A stretch of DNA of 64,000 bases from contig OY821520.1 of NCBI GenBank assembly GCA_963682025.1, positions 180,424,626 through 180,488,625 on the forward strand, in the 5' to 3' direction. This document shows, piece after piece, positions 1-11,325 of the stretch. The notes under the pieces are model-generated. The model did no database searches, was not told the origin of the DNA, and was given only the letters and a program-made list of their open reading frames with translations. Source of the stretch: Cordilura impudica (Eukaryota; Arthropoda; Insecta; Diptera; Scathophagidae). Within the stretch, counting starts at the first letter, position 1, and every line of letters begins with the position of its first letter. Made by a program: the position numbers and the translations under genes.

Positions 1-126
1 AAATGCTTGGAATGTTTTAGAAATTATCTATCATTTCGTAGTTGTTACGTGAAAATTTAAAATCACCTCAGAGATGAAACGCATACAGATTCAGGCGTAC
101 CACAAGACTCAAAACCATTTAATATA
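1..126 (+). pseudogene. LINE reverse transcriptase relic, left half
   Basis: Reading + strand around 80-126 gives the non-LTR reverse transcriptase motif SGVPQ followed by a degraded continuation. The matching downstream half with the YADD box starts just after the DNA transposon at 127-1943, so this is the left piece of one LINE split by that insertion. The piece runs off the left edge. The family assignment rests only on the RT motifs; clade unknown. Confidence 0.6.
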
Positions 127-1943
127 CAGTGGAATCTCTTTTGAGCGGACAGCCAAGGGACCATTGAAATGTGTCCGGACAAGGGGGATGTCCTCTCAAG
201 AGAAAACTACAAATTTAAATCAGTAAAATTTGGCTAAGATGGTGAGTTTTTATTTAAACATCTTTTTATTAAAAAAAAAAAACAAATAAAGAATTAAATT
301 AGTTTTCTTAACAAAAAAAAGTCGTTGATATGTATGTATCTAATAATTATTTCAATAAGTATTCCTCCATCCTAGTTTGGCGTCTTTTGGCCTTGGTAAT
401 AACATCTTGAAAATGTAAGTCAAGCGGTGAAAATATATTCATAGCTTCTGTATCACCTTGGCTTTCACAAACGCTATGAGATCATGCTTTTTTGTCAAAG
501 CATATTTATATGTTAAGATGTTGTTTCTTGCATCTTGAAGACCTAAAGGTTCAATTTCATCTGTTGAGTCATCAGAAATTTCTTGAACTTCAGAAATTTG
601 TTCAGGTAATGGTACCTGTAAATCCAAAGGTGATCCCTCAACTATTAAATCCTTATTGACATGATAAAAATCATTTAAGCTTTGCACAGTGACCCCTGCA
701 AGAAATTTTTTCTGAATTTCAGCAATTAGGTTTAATGGCAGCTCATCTTCAGGCTCAAAATCAACATAAAATTTTGGCTGACATTCCTGGCTGTTAAACG
801 TAAACCCTGCCTTACGAAAGCAATTTTGAACTGTTTCAGAAGTAACTTGGTCCCATGCACTTTTAGCAAAATAAACTGCATCCAATAAGTTTATACGTTT
901 TACTAAATCGTGGGCAGTATCAGAAATTTCGATGTTCGCTAGTAAGTGCTTCAGTACCAAAGTTCTGTAATTATTCTTAAAATTTTTAATGACACCCTGA
1001 TCAAGTGGTTGGCTGATTGAAGTACAATTAGGAGGCAAAAAAAGAATTTTAATGTTTTTAAAATTACTGTTTTTTGGATGCGATGCCGCATTATCCAAAA
1101 AGAGTAAACTTTTCCTTTTTGTGCTCCTATTTTTCGATCGAAATTTTCTAACCATTCACTCATAATTTCAAACGTCATCCGGGATTTGGTGTTTGATTTC
1201 CATGTCACCGGTAAATTATCTTTTTTTAAATTTTTAAAAGCTATTGGTTTAGATGCCTTGCCAATAGCCAGCAGTTTTTTCTTTATCTCCAGCCATGTTC
1301 GCACAGTGCAATATAGTTAGCCTTTCCTTAGACAATTTTCCTCGCACACATTTTTCATTTTTTAAATTCAAGGTCTTGTTTGGTAATTCTCTAAAATAGA
1401 GACCAGTTTCATAAGCATTGTAAATATCTCTTGGTAGGTACCCTTTTATCATTTTTTCATTAGCACTTCTCTTTTCTTTATAATGTCAGAAGCTTGAGTT
1501 TTACTAATACTAAAACGCTTCGATAAATTCCTCGCACTTAATTTTTCTTTATTGTACACTTCAATCACTTCTATTTTTGCTTCAGTGTTAATATAGACCT
1601 TTTTTTTATCCATTTTCAAACGTTACGATGTGCGAACAAATGTATACTACAAGCCAATGAACACTGCATTTCCAAACTATAGTAAACAAATAAACATCTA
1701 TGTTATTTGGGGAATCACATAAATCGCGTAAATAAGGGCATAGATTACAAACTGTCATATAACAAATGAAATGTCAGTCGAACGGAATTATTTTTTGTCA
1801 AGCGGGTGTCCGCGTCCACTCATGAGAGAGTCCGTTCAAAGGAGAGCGATTGCAATGCTTTTCTTATAGAACGTTGCCGGGACCTGGCAACTGTGTACGG
1901 GGTGTCCGCTTAAGGAAAGTGTCCGTTATGGGAGATTCCACTG
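127..1943 (-). mobile_element. pogo/Tigger-type DNA transposon, nested in a LINE
   Basis: The element is bounded by inverted ends that start CAGTGGAATCTC, perfect for 12 bp and then imperfect, with TA on both outer sides (125-126 and 1944-1945). Its length is 1,817 bp. It encodes a degenerate Tigger/CENP-B-like transposase on the minus strand. TA target duplication and this protein type place it in the pogo/Tigger branch of Tc1/mariner. It sits between the GVPQ and YADD blocks of a + strand LINE. Confidence 0.85.
439..1614 (-). pseudogene. Broken pogo/Tigger transposase
   Basis: Minus-strand reading starts at 1614 with a short CENP-B/Psq-like helix-turn-helix that stops near 1450. The catalytic DDE_1 domain then follows in three frames: 1452-1249, 1304-about 1140, and 1155-439. 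The first catalytic Asp block should read NADETGL but reads NAYETGL, a G-to-T change that removes the Asp. The second (LDNAASHP) and third (PLDQGVI) acidic blocks are present. The second DNA-binding half expected after the first helix-turn-helix is missing, so there is also an internal deletion. The family acts in the nucleus as a cut-and-paste transposase; this copy cannot encode an active enzyme. Confidence 0.85.
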
Positions 1944-1945
1944 TA

Positions 1946-2775
1946 TATACTTACGATGAGTAAAAGTTATGCCTATGCAGATGACACCGCCCAGATGTAG
2001 TCGCCCACAAAGATCTAGAAATCGGCACAAAAATCATGCTGAACTATATAGATATTGCAACAAAAGGGTGTTGTGACCACGGTTTGGTTATCAATTCTTC
2101 AAAAACCAAACTTATGCACTAATATTTAAATAAAATATCATTCCACCCAATGTCTCCACAACATGAAGCAAGCAGACTTTAACTACAACAACGATGATTG
2201 TTCCAGTGTTATTGAAATAGTTAAGACGTGTAAATACCTCGGAATACACGTTGACCATAATTTCAAATGGAAATTTCATATACGAAAAAACTAAGAAAAG
2301 CTGCATATATGTTACACCATCTTAGTAATTGCTCCAACAATAATGTATTGAGACAAGCCTATTTTTCAATGATTGAACCTCACATTAGACATGGGATTAC
2401 TGCGTGGGGGAATTCACCTCATTGCAATGCCCTTCAACAGACTCAAAATTAACCGCTCAAAATCCTACAAAGAAATCGTATAAATTTTACAAGAGACGTA
2501 AATGATAACCAACATACAACCCCCGACACAATCAACAACAACTACAATCGGATCATCGCACAAAATACAAATAAAATTGAAAAAGACGAAAATGTCTTAA
2601 ACATACAACGCATCTACTATTGAACAGAATTACAACACTAGACGACGCGCCGAAGGACGATATGGAGAAGTACACTCTCATTTTTACTACCAACAACATT
2701 CAACCTGATGCCACAAGATGCCGTAAATACTACCATTAGCAGTATAAGAAAAAACGTTAAAAAAGTTTTTTTTTA
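1946..2775 (+). pseudogene. LINE reverse transcriptase relic, right half
   Basis: Just after the Tigger insertion the + strand reads AYADDTAQM, the RT catalytic box. It then gives a thumb-like stretch (YLGIHVDHNFKW near 2230-2270) and a C-terminal part ending EPHIRHGITAWGNS near 2370-2410. Stops and frame changes are frequent. Together with 1-126 it is one old 5'-incomplete LINE. The A-rich stretch near 2755-2800 probably marks the 3' end. Confidence 0.65.
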
Positions 2776-3489
2776 ACTTACAATGAAATAAATATATTAA
2801 TATGTAATACATTTTAATTAAATTTTTACACCTGCAGACAAGCACCTAAGGCTTCGAGTGACAAGATGGGTGTCCCTGATATGATTGTCCAGAACATTTT
2901 CCACTGATCTTTTTTTTTTTGTTTTTTATGTATTGAGTCTTTAGTTGTTTGTGTGTGAACTAATAATTATAATAAAAATCTTAAAACTAATACTTAATAC
3001 AAAGTCCAGTCAGCTCCAAACAAAACTTAAAATTATCGTTGATGCGAGTACATTTAAAAAAAATATTTTCACAATCATCCTTCATGCGTCTGGGTGTGTC
3101 AAATCATCTGCGTCCAACAATCTACGATGTAGGTAGTCTCGGTTATTGAATAGATTCCGTTAATATGAGTTTCAAGTTTCCGTAAATATATGGCAATTGT
3201 CATTTTGACGATTTGTTACTACAAGTTGTTAAATGACGACAATATGACGATAAATGAAAGCTGGCGCCAAAATGTAGAAAATTTTATATTTATACAATGT
3301 CATATTATACAATGTCATATTTTTTATATTATTTTTTTGGTCACATAGAAAAAAATGTACTTTTAAATTATGTCAACAAATTTTAAAAATATTCGCGTGT
3401 TAAACAATAAATCTGCCACCAAAAAAAGGTTTTAATCCAAGATTTCAATATATATTCAATATTATTTCATACTTTTTTTTTCATTTTAG
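2776..3489. other. Intronic AT-rich stretch, no gene
   Basis: Low-complexity AT-rich DNA between the LINE relic and the first HUWE1 exon. No coding pattern or repeat boundary was recognised. It ends in a pyrimidine-rich tract and AG at 3488-3489, the splice acceptor of the next exon. Confidence 0.5.
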
Positions 3490-4407
3490 ATAACTACTTC
3501 CAGACCAGTGAGACAAATTCCATCCTTAAAAGATAAGAAACCTAAGTCATTAGACGATGTTGCGTCGACCTCAAAGACAACTACACTAAAGGATTATAAT
3601 GAAGCACCAAATATTTTTAATAACTATAACACAAACGACGATGACTTTTGGAATGTTCTTTTAAACATAGATGTTCATTATGGTATACGTGTAAGCAACA
3701 TACTCAGCTTTCCTTTATGTTGCCAGCCGCCGTGGGAGTGGAATAACAAACCTCTTGAATTTATTTCATTTCACGATTCACCTGTATCAAAAATAATAGA
3801 ATTTTTAGAATTGAGATTAATAAGTCGATCTCCACACATTACAGAATCATTGTTGAAATTATTAGCATTACTAAGTACTGATCTACCCGAAGAGGGATAC
3901 AACATTGTTAATAAAAATACAAATTTAAATTGTGAAAATGATGAATTCACTTCAAATATAATATACAAAGAACAGAAAACTGAGCTCTTATGTTCTACCA
4001 ATCAAAACCAAAAAATATATTTAAACATGTTTTATCATCTTAGAACAATAGTAGAAGTTTTTACTCGCAAATGCGGAACAATTGATAGCCTCGGAAATTT
4101 ATCAAAACTTATTACAAATATAAGCCAATGCTCACAAATCGCCAACATAATACTTAAAAAATACCTAAAAGTTGCGATATTTGGAATCGCCGAAGAAGTA
4201 CGTTTAGAAATAAAGTGTTTGCTGGATGAAATTTATGCATGTAGTACATCAAACTGTGCCAAAACTCAGATCACTGAACACGTTTCGTCGAACTCTACCA
4301 CAAAGTCTCAAATCTCTAATAAATTTAAATTTTCTGCTACAAATATATTACTATCTCCGGCATCAGCACAACAATATTTTTTACGAACATTAAAAACGTT
4401 TATACAG
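3490..4407 (+). CDS. HUWE1: HUWE1 ortholog, exon 1 of window (central region)
   Basis: First visible exon of the fly HUWE1 gene, a HECT E3 ubiquitin ligase that transfers ubiquitin to many nuclear and cytoplasmic substrates. The exon is 918 nt (306 codons) and open throughout. It is preceded by a T-rich tract and AG and followed by CAG|gtaaat; both junctions are phase 0. It encodes a helical, poorly conserved stretch ahead of the C-terminal catalytic part. It contains FWNVLLNID near residue 50 and a Leu-rich run LLKLLALLSTDLPE near residue 120. Identification comes from the following exons, which match the human C-terminus closely and join it in frame. The true start of the gene lies left of the window. 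Confidence 0.85.
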
Positions 4408-4566
4408 GTAAATAAATTTACAATGTTTTTATACATAATTAAAAAGCACGTAATTTAAAAGTTTGTTCTACATATTAAAATGCTTGATAATCATTAAATA
4501 AATAAAATTATTGAGTAAATGTCAATTAATTTAAAAGTAACTTACATCCAAAGATAAAAAGTCTAC
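4408..4566. other. Start of 12.2-kb intron
   Basis: AT-rich intronic sequence beginning with the donor gtaaat. No feature recognised before the repeat at 4567. Confidence 0.5.
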
Positions 4567-4929
4567 ATTATTAATAGGCTAGGCGATTTCTTGTGACCGA
4601 TGTTTTGTTCTACCGTTTTATCCCGATTTTGACCAAACGTATATTATTTGAAAGGTATTTCTTTTAAGCCGTTTTGCAGATTTACAGATTTTTAAATTTT
4701 TTCCTTTATTTTGAGTAAATTACATTTAAAGCTTCTACTAACACATACATAAAATTATACATATGCTATGTGTGTTTTATTAAATTTGTTAATGTGTTTG
4801 TTAATGAGTTTGTTATCTTCATTCACAATAATAATAAACCATAAAAGTGTTGGTTTGTGAATTGGCTATTGTTGAAAAATAAAGCTGCTTAGAAATTGCA
4901 CTCGAATTTCGGGTGCTGGAATCTGCTAG
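4567..4929 (+). repeat. Helitron-like non-autonomous repeat, copy 1
   Basis: About 360 bp that recurs at 17195-17564. Both copies share the start GCTAGGCGATTT and the end GGAATCTGCTAG. Just before the 3' end, 4898-4916 folds as a short hairpin (GCAC.CGA / TCG.GTGC), followed nine bases later by CTAG and then T. A hairpin shortly before CTRR is the known 3' signature of Helitrons. No protein is encoded. The 5' TC is not obvious, so assignment is tentative. Confidence 0.5.
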
Positions 4930-5088
4930 TAAAATTAAAAACGTGATTAAAAAAAATAAACAATAATATTTGTAATCGCTTTTAATAAATTTTTTATGGT
5001 AGCCGCACTGTTACATGTTCAATATATATTGTGATATTTCGAACGCGATCCATATCGTAGAACAGCCTCCTATTCTGAAATCCATTAA

Positions 5089-5104
5089 AATGGATCGCGA
5101 TCCA
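5089..5104. repeat. 16-bp perfect palindrome
   Basis: ATGGATCGCGATCCAT reads identically on both strands. A partial GCGATCCAT lies about 40 bp upstream. Function unknown; it lies in intronic DNA with no gene. Confidence 0.4.
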
Positions 5105-5316
5105 TCAATACTGCATGCTACACGTTCGATATATAAGATAACGTGATTGGTGAATACACTAAATACATTGCACCTAATAAGTGCAATTGGTGACAAACCA
5201 GACAAGCACAAAAGAGTTCATTCACCGACACCATTAAAATTCATAAATATAATAGCTGACACAAACACACAGTAACAACACAACATAACATATTGTTCTT
5301 ATGATGTTGAATCATA

Positions 5317-5935
5317 TCTGTGGCAATAAATAATAATGGCTTAAGTTGACATAAGTGCTTTTTCATGTTATTACATATTCTTATTCTCCTCTTCAAGTTC
5401 TATCACTCAGCTAAATTTCAAGTATAAAATGTTATTATTAATAAAACTATACGCATTTATATTTTAACTTAAGTCTTTGTGGAAAATAATACATAAGCCA
5501 TAACATCTTAACTCAACTTAATTTTTTTTAAGGTAGCTACATCAATATTAAAATGTTTTAGCATTAAAGCTTCTATACACTTAATTTCAATAACTAACAG
5601 GTTTTCTGCATTTTTCAATTTAACCTAAAGCACTTATCTCGACTTACTAGCAATAAAAATTACTTTGCATTTCAATATAGTAGCTTAAGTTCACTTTAGT
5701 TTTTATTTTTCTGGAAATGGATTTTTTCATAACATCTTAACTAAAAAACAACGAATATTTACTAATAACACGTTTTTTTTTTATAAAATGAACAGTTTTG
5801 TTCTAAATAAATGTGCATCTTTTTCTGTGGCTAAAAATTTTATATAAAAACCGAACACAATTTATTTTAGACAAAACCCTTAATATCTCAAAACACGAAA
5901 TTTCGACTTAAGCCATTATTATTTATTGCCACAGA
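5317..5935. mobile_element. 619-bp MITE with 33-bp TIRs
   Basis: The left end (5317-5349) and the reverse complement of the right end (5903-5935) agree over 33 bp with one mismatch, beginning TCTGTGGCAATAAATAAT. TA lies on both outer sides (5315-5316 and 5936-5937), as for Tc1/mariner-type insertions. A second inverted match (taagtgctttt / aaagcactta) lies further in, so the whole element is partly foldback. There is no coding capacity. Confidence 0.75.
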
Positions 5936-6182
5936 TATATAAAATGATTCAAAATAAAATAAATCTCCTTCATACATTATGTTTTCATTTATCTGAATAG
6001 AGTTAGCATCATTTCTAATATTTGATCTCAAAAAGAAGTTATTCATGATGTCAGGGCATATATGACATTCAATTTTCTTTTTTTTACTCCAATTTGTCCA
6101 AGATTTTTCCACAAATCTTTTGATGAAATATTTGAATTCAGTTTACTCTCATAGTAATTGCATTTCATATTTTTCGTAACAA

Positions 6183-6365
6183 CTATATTGCTAACATTCT
6201 AATATTAAAATTAGAAAAAAAAATTGCTAACATTCTAATATTAAAATATTGAAAAATTGCATTAAAAACAAAGGAAAAATTGCTATATTGCTAACATTCT
6301 TATATTAAAATTTAAAAAAAAATATGAAATTTTGCTATATTGCTAACATTCTAAAAGTAAAAGAT
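6183..6365. repeat. Degenerate minisatellite
   Basis: The phrase TTGCTAACATTCTAATATTA recurs four times with variable A-rich spacers (starts near 6188, 6222, 6288 and 6340). It lies upstream of the gag fragment at 6678 and may belong to the untranslated region of that retroelement. Confidence 0.55.
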
Positions 6366-6677
6366 AAAAACTTTTATTGAAAAATTTTACAAAAAGAAAA
6401 TTGCTATCATAAATTAAAATTATTTGCTATATTTCGAAAATATTTATAAAACATTTAAAAATCAAAAAATTATTTTCTAAAATCAGAAATTATTAAGTGA
6501 AACTCTAATTAAAATTTCTTTACAAATAATATACTTATTCAAACAAAATTATAAAGATAAATTTACAACACACATATTAAACACAACACGATCACAGTAA
6601 TTAGACAAACACACACTTAAAACCGGAGAGGTGACATAAAAATTCTATTGAAACTAATTTGATTTTGTTGTGATAAA

Positions 6678-6992
6678 ATGGACCAGATTCAAGAGGCAAT
6701 TACTCAGTTAACTGGAGCCCTCAATGCCCAAATAGAGAAGATGAAACTCCTCAATAATAAAATAACTAATTTAGAGAGAACTTCCACTCCTACTGCCCCT
6801 AGGGACGCAACATTTCCCACTCCTAGAACGGAAGTGGATCTTGTTGCAATTAGTAAACTACCAGACTGTGTTAGGGATCTCCACGTATTTCACGGTAACC
6901 CCGTGAATAGTGTAGAATCTATATTGCGATATTATGAGATAGAAATAAGCTGTAGTATATGCACAATTATGAGTTCAAGCCTCAAACAATAA
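6678..6992 (+). pseudogene. Gypsy-type gag fragment
   Basis: An open stretch of 104 codons beginning MDQIQEAITQLTGALNAQI. The N-terminal half is Gln/Lys-rich and helical, and is followed by DLVAISKLPDCVRDLHVFHGN, which resembles the start of the capsid-like Gag domain of gypsy-family elements (PVFDGNP type motif). It stops after the first part of that domain. The region 6550-6677 may be its leader. No neighbouring capsid or zinc knuckle follows, so it is a truncated copy. Confidence 0.5.
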
Positions 6993-8129
6993 TTTCAATA
7001 TATATTCATATACATATATATATAATTTATTTTTGAAATGTTATTTAATGAATTTAAAATTTTTAAAGTTGAACATAAATCAGATCAATTGTAAACAAGA
7101 CAAACATAATATGCATACATGCAGACGTTTGCACATACCATAGGAGTTAACGTATAGCAAACGTATGCACACTCATTCACCAACAACTTAAATTGTAAGG
7201 ATTAATGTTCTATTAATGGGAACCAGTTCGCAATAAGCAATTTATTTTTAGTATATAAGCACCCAACATTTATAGAATAAATTAATGATAACAACACAGC
7301 ACATAAGATAACGTGTTTTTATTATTCAACAAAAATAAGGCATTTGCAGCTTGTTTGTTTTTAATGATATCATTAAAACCTTTTATTATCTTTTTAACTT
7401 ATTACATCCTGCGAAAACTCTAAACTTGCAAATTATAAATCATAACATGCGATCCTTTACCAGATCCCAGAATATGTAATACCTTTGATATCCAAATATT
7501 ATTTTACATGGCGATCCTGCGACCCTGCCGCCGATCCTGCGGAATCTTTACTGAAAATTTTGAAAATTTAAGAAATTCCACCAAATCAAATCCTTTTTTT
7601 TCCATAAAAACGATAAATTTGGAACATGACACAAGAAAAATAAATTTTAAAAGGTCCCACGAAAATTGAAAAATCCCGACAACGATCGTACACACGATTT
7701 TTTACTTTTTTTTGTCTTACCAACATAGATATTTTAGGGACAGCTTGATAGACAAAAACGTACCTTCATCAGAGCCAGAAATTTTTTGAGAACAACCGCT
7801 AAATCTTTTCAATATGTATAAAATTTTTTTAATGAATTTTTGACTTCTGTGGAAAATTTTCGAAACAACACCATAAGAACAATAGAAGATTTAATGATAC
7901 AATATAGCAGATGCCAAAATAGAAGGCAATGCACAGGCATACGCTATTAATAATAATAACAGAATTAGTTTAAGTATAGAAGTAATAACCATCTTATTAA
8001 TAATACTAATTTTGATAGCATTATGGAAATTATGGAAATTACTTAAAAACTATATAAAAAAGGAAGTCACAAATAACTCGGTTCTAAATGTATAAATTTT
8101 TAGAAAACCACAAATAAAAGAATCTAATG
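6993..8129. other. Intronic stretch, probable retroelement flank
   Basis: AT-rich DNA with a (TA)n run near 7009-7030. The phrase acataagataacgtg near 7300 recurs as tataagataacgtg near 5133, which hints at paired flanks of the gypsy-like relic, but no LTR boundaries could be fixed. No coding sequence was recognised. Confidence 0.3.
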
Positions 8130-8503
8130 CCGTTTTCTTTTCTGACAAAAAATGTCGCATTTTATTTGCACTTTTTTCGAAAAGTGTATTTTTTATATAT
8201 TCTAAATTAAGAGCAACCTTATTTTATACATCAATCGAAAGCTCTCAAAGTCGAGCGCTCGTAAATCGAAAAAATGACTTCTTTCAGGCATAGTGTGAGA
8301 ATATTTCCACATTTTTCCCCTTTTTTTGAATATTTTCACCCCATGACTTCAAAGAGGATAATAATCAAAATTTTTTGCACTTTTTGAGACCTTTCGATTG
8401 ATGTATAAAAATAAGTTACTCTTAATTTAGAATATATAAAAAAATACACTTTTCGAAAAAAGTTCAAATAAAATGCGACATTTTTTGTCAGAAAAGAAAA
8501 CGG
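8130..8503. mobile_element. 374-bp foldback MITE
   Basis: The left arm 8130-8241 and right arm 8396-8503 are inverted copies of about 110 bp with few differences, beginning CCGTTTTCTTTTCTGAC. The central about 150 bp is non-repeated. No protein is encoded. It sits just upstream of the gypsy-type gag relic at 8541. A target duplication could not be decided. Confidence 0.75.
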
Positions 8504-8540
8504 ATAATAGTTAGAAAAAACAAAAAAAAATTTTTTTTGA

Positions 8541-9250
8541 ATGGATCACATTATAAAGGAAATAAGACAATTAATTGCAAACGCTAGAAAATCCAAGGGT
8601 AGAAAATATACAAAGGAAACTATAGAAGAGAAAATAGATCCAATTAAAAAACTTAGTAACAAATTTGGTATTTTAGCCGGACACTTATCAAGACCAATAA
8701 GAGAAAATAAGATTATTATAGATGTCAAATTTTGATGCTAAGGAAGCCTCGAATACTATTCCAGTCTTCGACGGCGAACCGAAATAACTCGAAGCTTTTC
8801 TTTCAATGGTCGAACTGATCTACTCTGAGTTGAAAGACGTAGCAAAAGTGGAATTAATTAAATATGTACTGGCAGTAAAATTGAATGACAAAGTTAGAGA
8901 CTTAATGCAGAGATTAGAAATTTAAAACAGAAATGGCGGAGATAATTAAATGACATTTCACGTAATACTATCAAGATGATGAACGATAACTTGGCACTTC
9001 AAACTTTCCAGGAAGGATTATATGAGAATATTAGAATTGCGGTAATATCTGCACAACCGAAAACGCTCGCACGAGCTTATGATATTGCATGCACTCCGGA
9101 AAGAATAGTATCACAATCAACTTATGTAGAAGGAAATTCATCAAAGTCACCGACCATAGACCACTTATAGCATTATTTACACTTAAAAATCCATCCTCTT
9201 AATTGACTAGAATCAGACTTGAATTGTCTGAATATGATTTTGACATAATA
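8541..9250 (+). pseudogene. Gypsy-type gag-pol relic, left part
   Basis: A leader peptide (8541-8735) is followed by a capsid-like Gag core: IPVFDGEP near 8759, then YVLAVKLNDKVRDLMQRLEI near 8860-8920, and the motif FQEGLYENIRIAV near 9008. Near 9155-9245 the reading changes to an RNase H tail containing the DHRPL type motif and LTRIRLELSEYDFD. Protease and reverse transcriptase between these two parts are missing, so gag is joined to RNase H by a large internal deletion. Several stops are present. The sequence is then cut by the mariner element. Confidence 0.65.
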
Positions 9251-10553
9251 AAGGGTGTCCCAACAAGAACGCAATTTTTAAATCTGGCAACATTCGAAGT
9301 GTCATTGTTTGACATTTGAACAATTGTTATTGTTTGCTAGTAGAAGGTACGAGGTTAGTAAAAATGGAGCGCTACACGAATGAACAACGCATTCTCATTG
9401 TGAAATTGTTTTACCAAAATGGTGAAAGTTTTGCGGCTACAGTTCGCAAATTGCGATCAATTTGGGGTCACAATAATGCTCCAAAAGAGTCAACTGTAAA
9501 GAGATTAATGGATAAATTTGCCGAAACTGGGTCTGTTAGTGATGTAAAGACAACAACGCGCCATCGACCAGGTCGATCGACCGAAAATGTCGCAGCTGTA
9601 CGTGATGATGTCGCTCAAACTCCATCCACCTCAATTCAACACCGAGCTCAGCAAATTGGTGTCTCCAAATCCACTATGCAGCGAATTTTGACGAAAGATT
9701 TGCATCTTCATGCATACAAAGTTCAATTGACTCAGGAACTGAAGCCAGCTGACCATGGACAGCGAAGGGAGTTCGTTAATTGGGTATTGGAGAAACAACA
9801 TGAAAATGCTGATTTTGCCGCTAAAATCATCTTCAGTGACGAGGCCCATTTCCATCTTGATGGCTTCGTCAATAGGCAGAATTGTCGCATTTGGGGTGGG
9901 GAAAATCCTCGAGTGATTCACGAGAAGCAAATGCATCCTCCACGTGTCACTGTGTGGTGTGGTTTTTGGGCTGGAGGAATCATTGGACCTTTTTTTTTAT
10001 GAAAATGAGGCAGGTCAAGCGCAAACAATCAATGGTGTTCGGTATCGTGAAATGATAACCAGTTTTTTCTTGCCTCGAATTGAAGAAATGAATGTGGAGG
10101 GCATGTGGTTCCAACAAGACGGCGCCACATGTCATACAGCCAGAGAAACAATTCAATTGCTGCATCCGTCATTTCCCGGTCGTGTTATTTCGCGTTTTGG
10201 AGATCAGAATTGGCCGCCTAGATCGTGCGCTTTAACACCATTAGATTTTTTTCTTTGGGGTTTTTTGAAGTCGATGGTTTACGCGAATAAGCCGACGACG
10301 ACTCAAGCCTTAAAAGAGGAAATTGGACGCTGCATTAATGAAATACCGCAGCATTTATGCAAAACGGTCATTGAAAATTTCATTAAAAGATTGCGTGCAT
10401 GCCAGCAAAGCCGCGGCGGCCATCTGCACGATATATTGTTCCATACATAACCTCATTCTGTCTACTTTACGATATAATTAAGTTTCACGATTTTTTTTAA
10501 ATATCTGTGTTTTATTTAAAATTTAAAAATTGCGTTCTTGTTGGGACACCCTT
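9251..10553 (+). mobile_element. mariner-family transposon (DD41D), near complete
   Basis: Perfect 33-bp terminal inverted repeats (9251-9283 and 10521-10553) start AAGGGTGTCCCAACAAGAAC. They are flanked by TA at 9249-9250 and 10554-10555. The 1,303-bp length and one transposase gene fit mariner. It is inserted within the RNase H part of a gypsy-type relic, whose reading resumes on the right. Confidence 0.95.
9364..10450 (+). pseudogene. mariner transposase, one frameshift
   Basis: The reading starts MERYTNEQRILIVKLFYQNG at 9364 and spans about 361 codons once the frameshift is allowed for. It has an N-terminal paired-type helix-turn-helix region and then a DDE domain with FSDEAHF (first Asp), FQQDGATCHT (second Asp) and LTPLDFFLWG (third Asp). 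I count 41 residues between the second and third Asp, the DD41D subgroup known from rosa-like mariners of flies. The only defect seen is one extra T in a T-run at about 9991-9999, which shifts the frame. The three catalytic Asp remain. Relatively young insertion. Confidence 0.9.
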
Positions 10554-10590
10554 TATATAAAAAAGGCAAGGTTCAGAAAATACACACATG
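10554..10590 (+). pseudogene. Gypsy-type RNase H relic, middle piece
   Basis: Directly after the mariner TA, the sequence reads KKGKVQ, the continuation of the SEYDFD...KKGK motif seen left of the mariner, with one base missing. The piece is then interrupted by the inverted-repeat element. Confidence 0.5.
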
Positions 10591-10609
10591 AAACACACAA
10601 TGTTCTGTT

Positions 10610-11265
10610 CAAAAGCAGCCAACACATATCTTTATTTTCATATCAATTATGTGCGTTTCTAAATTTTCTACGGTGCCCAACACAACCATGACTGTGTTCG
10701 TTTTAATATTTCGTTATTTACACGAACATTTTTGTATCACATACCTTTTGTTTCAATCACACATAAAGCACACATTTTTGAGTGTTGCTTTATTTGAAGT
10801 TCATGTTCTGGTACGTGTAGTGAAAAAAAACACAGAACATGTACAATAAACAGGTTGTGGCTCGTGTAGTAAGAAAAAACACAACATGTACAATAAACAG
10901 GTTCGAGTTCAGTTATATTTTAAGTCGTGTTTAAAATATAACTGAACTCGAACCTGTTTATTGTACATGTTCTGTTTTTTCTCACTACACGAGCCACAAC
11001 ACGACTTAAAATATAACTGAACTCGAACCTGTTTATTGTACATGTTCTGTGTTTTTTTTCACTACACGTACCAGAACATGAACTTCAAATAAAGCAACAC
11101 TCAAAAATGTGTGCTTTATGTGTGATTGAAACAAAAAGTATGTGATACAAAAATGTTCGTGTAAATAACGAAATATTAAAACGAACACTAGTCATGGTTG
11201 TGTTGGGCACCGAAGAAAATTTAAAAACAAACATAATTGGTATGAAAATAAAAATATGTGTGTGT
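10610..11265. mobile_element. About 650-bp foldback inverted repeat
   Basis: Two arms of about 320 bp are inverted copies meeting near 10925-10935, with almost no loop. Shared landmarks include cggtgcccaacacaaccatg (near 10671 and, reversed, near 11190), aaagcacacattttt and gaacctgtttattgtacatg. The right arm has an extra partial duplication of the 100 bp next to the centre. No coding capacity. It interrupts the same gypsy-type relic as the mariner. Confidence 0.85.
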
Positions 11266-11325
11266 TGGTCTAAGTTATGTTTGTTTACATATATGTACGA
11301 GTTTTTTATTCAGTGCGTGTTTTTT

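Noticed and set aside
3771..4001. Minus-strand reading of 76 codons
   Set aside because: It is antisense to the open, conserved HUWE1 exon.
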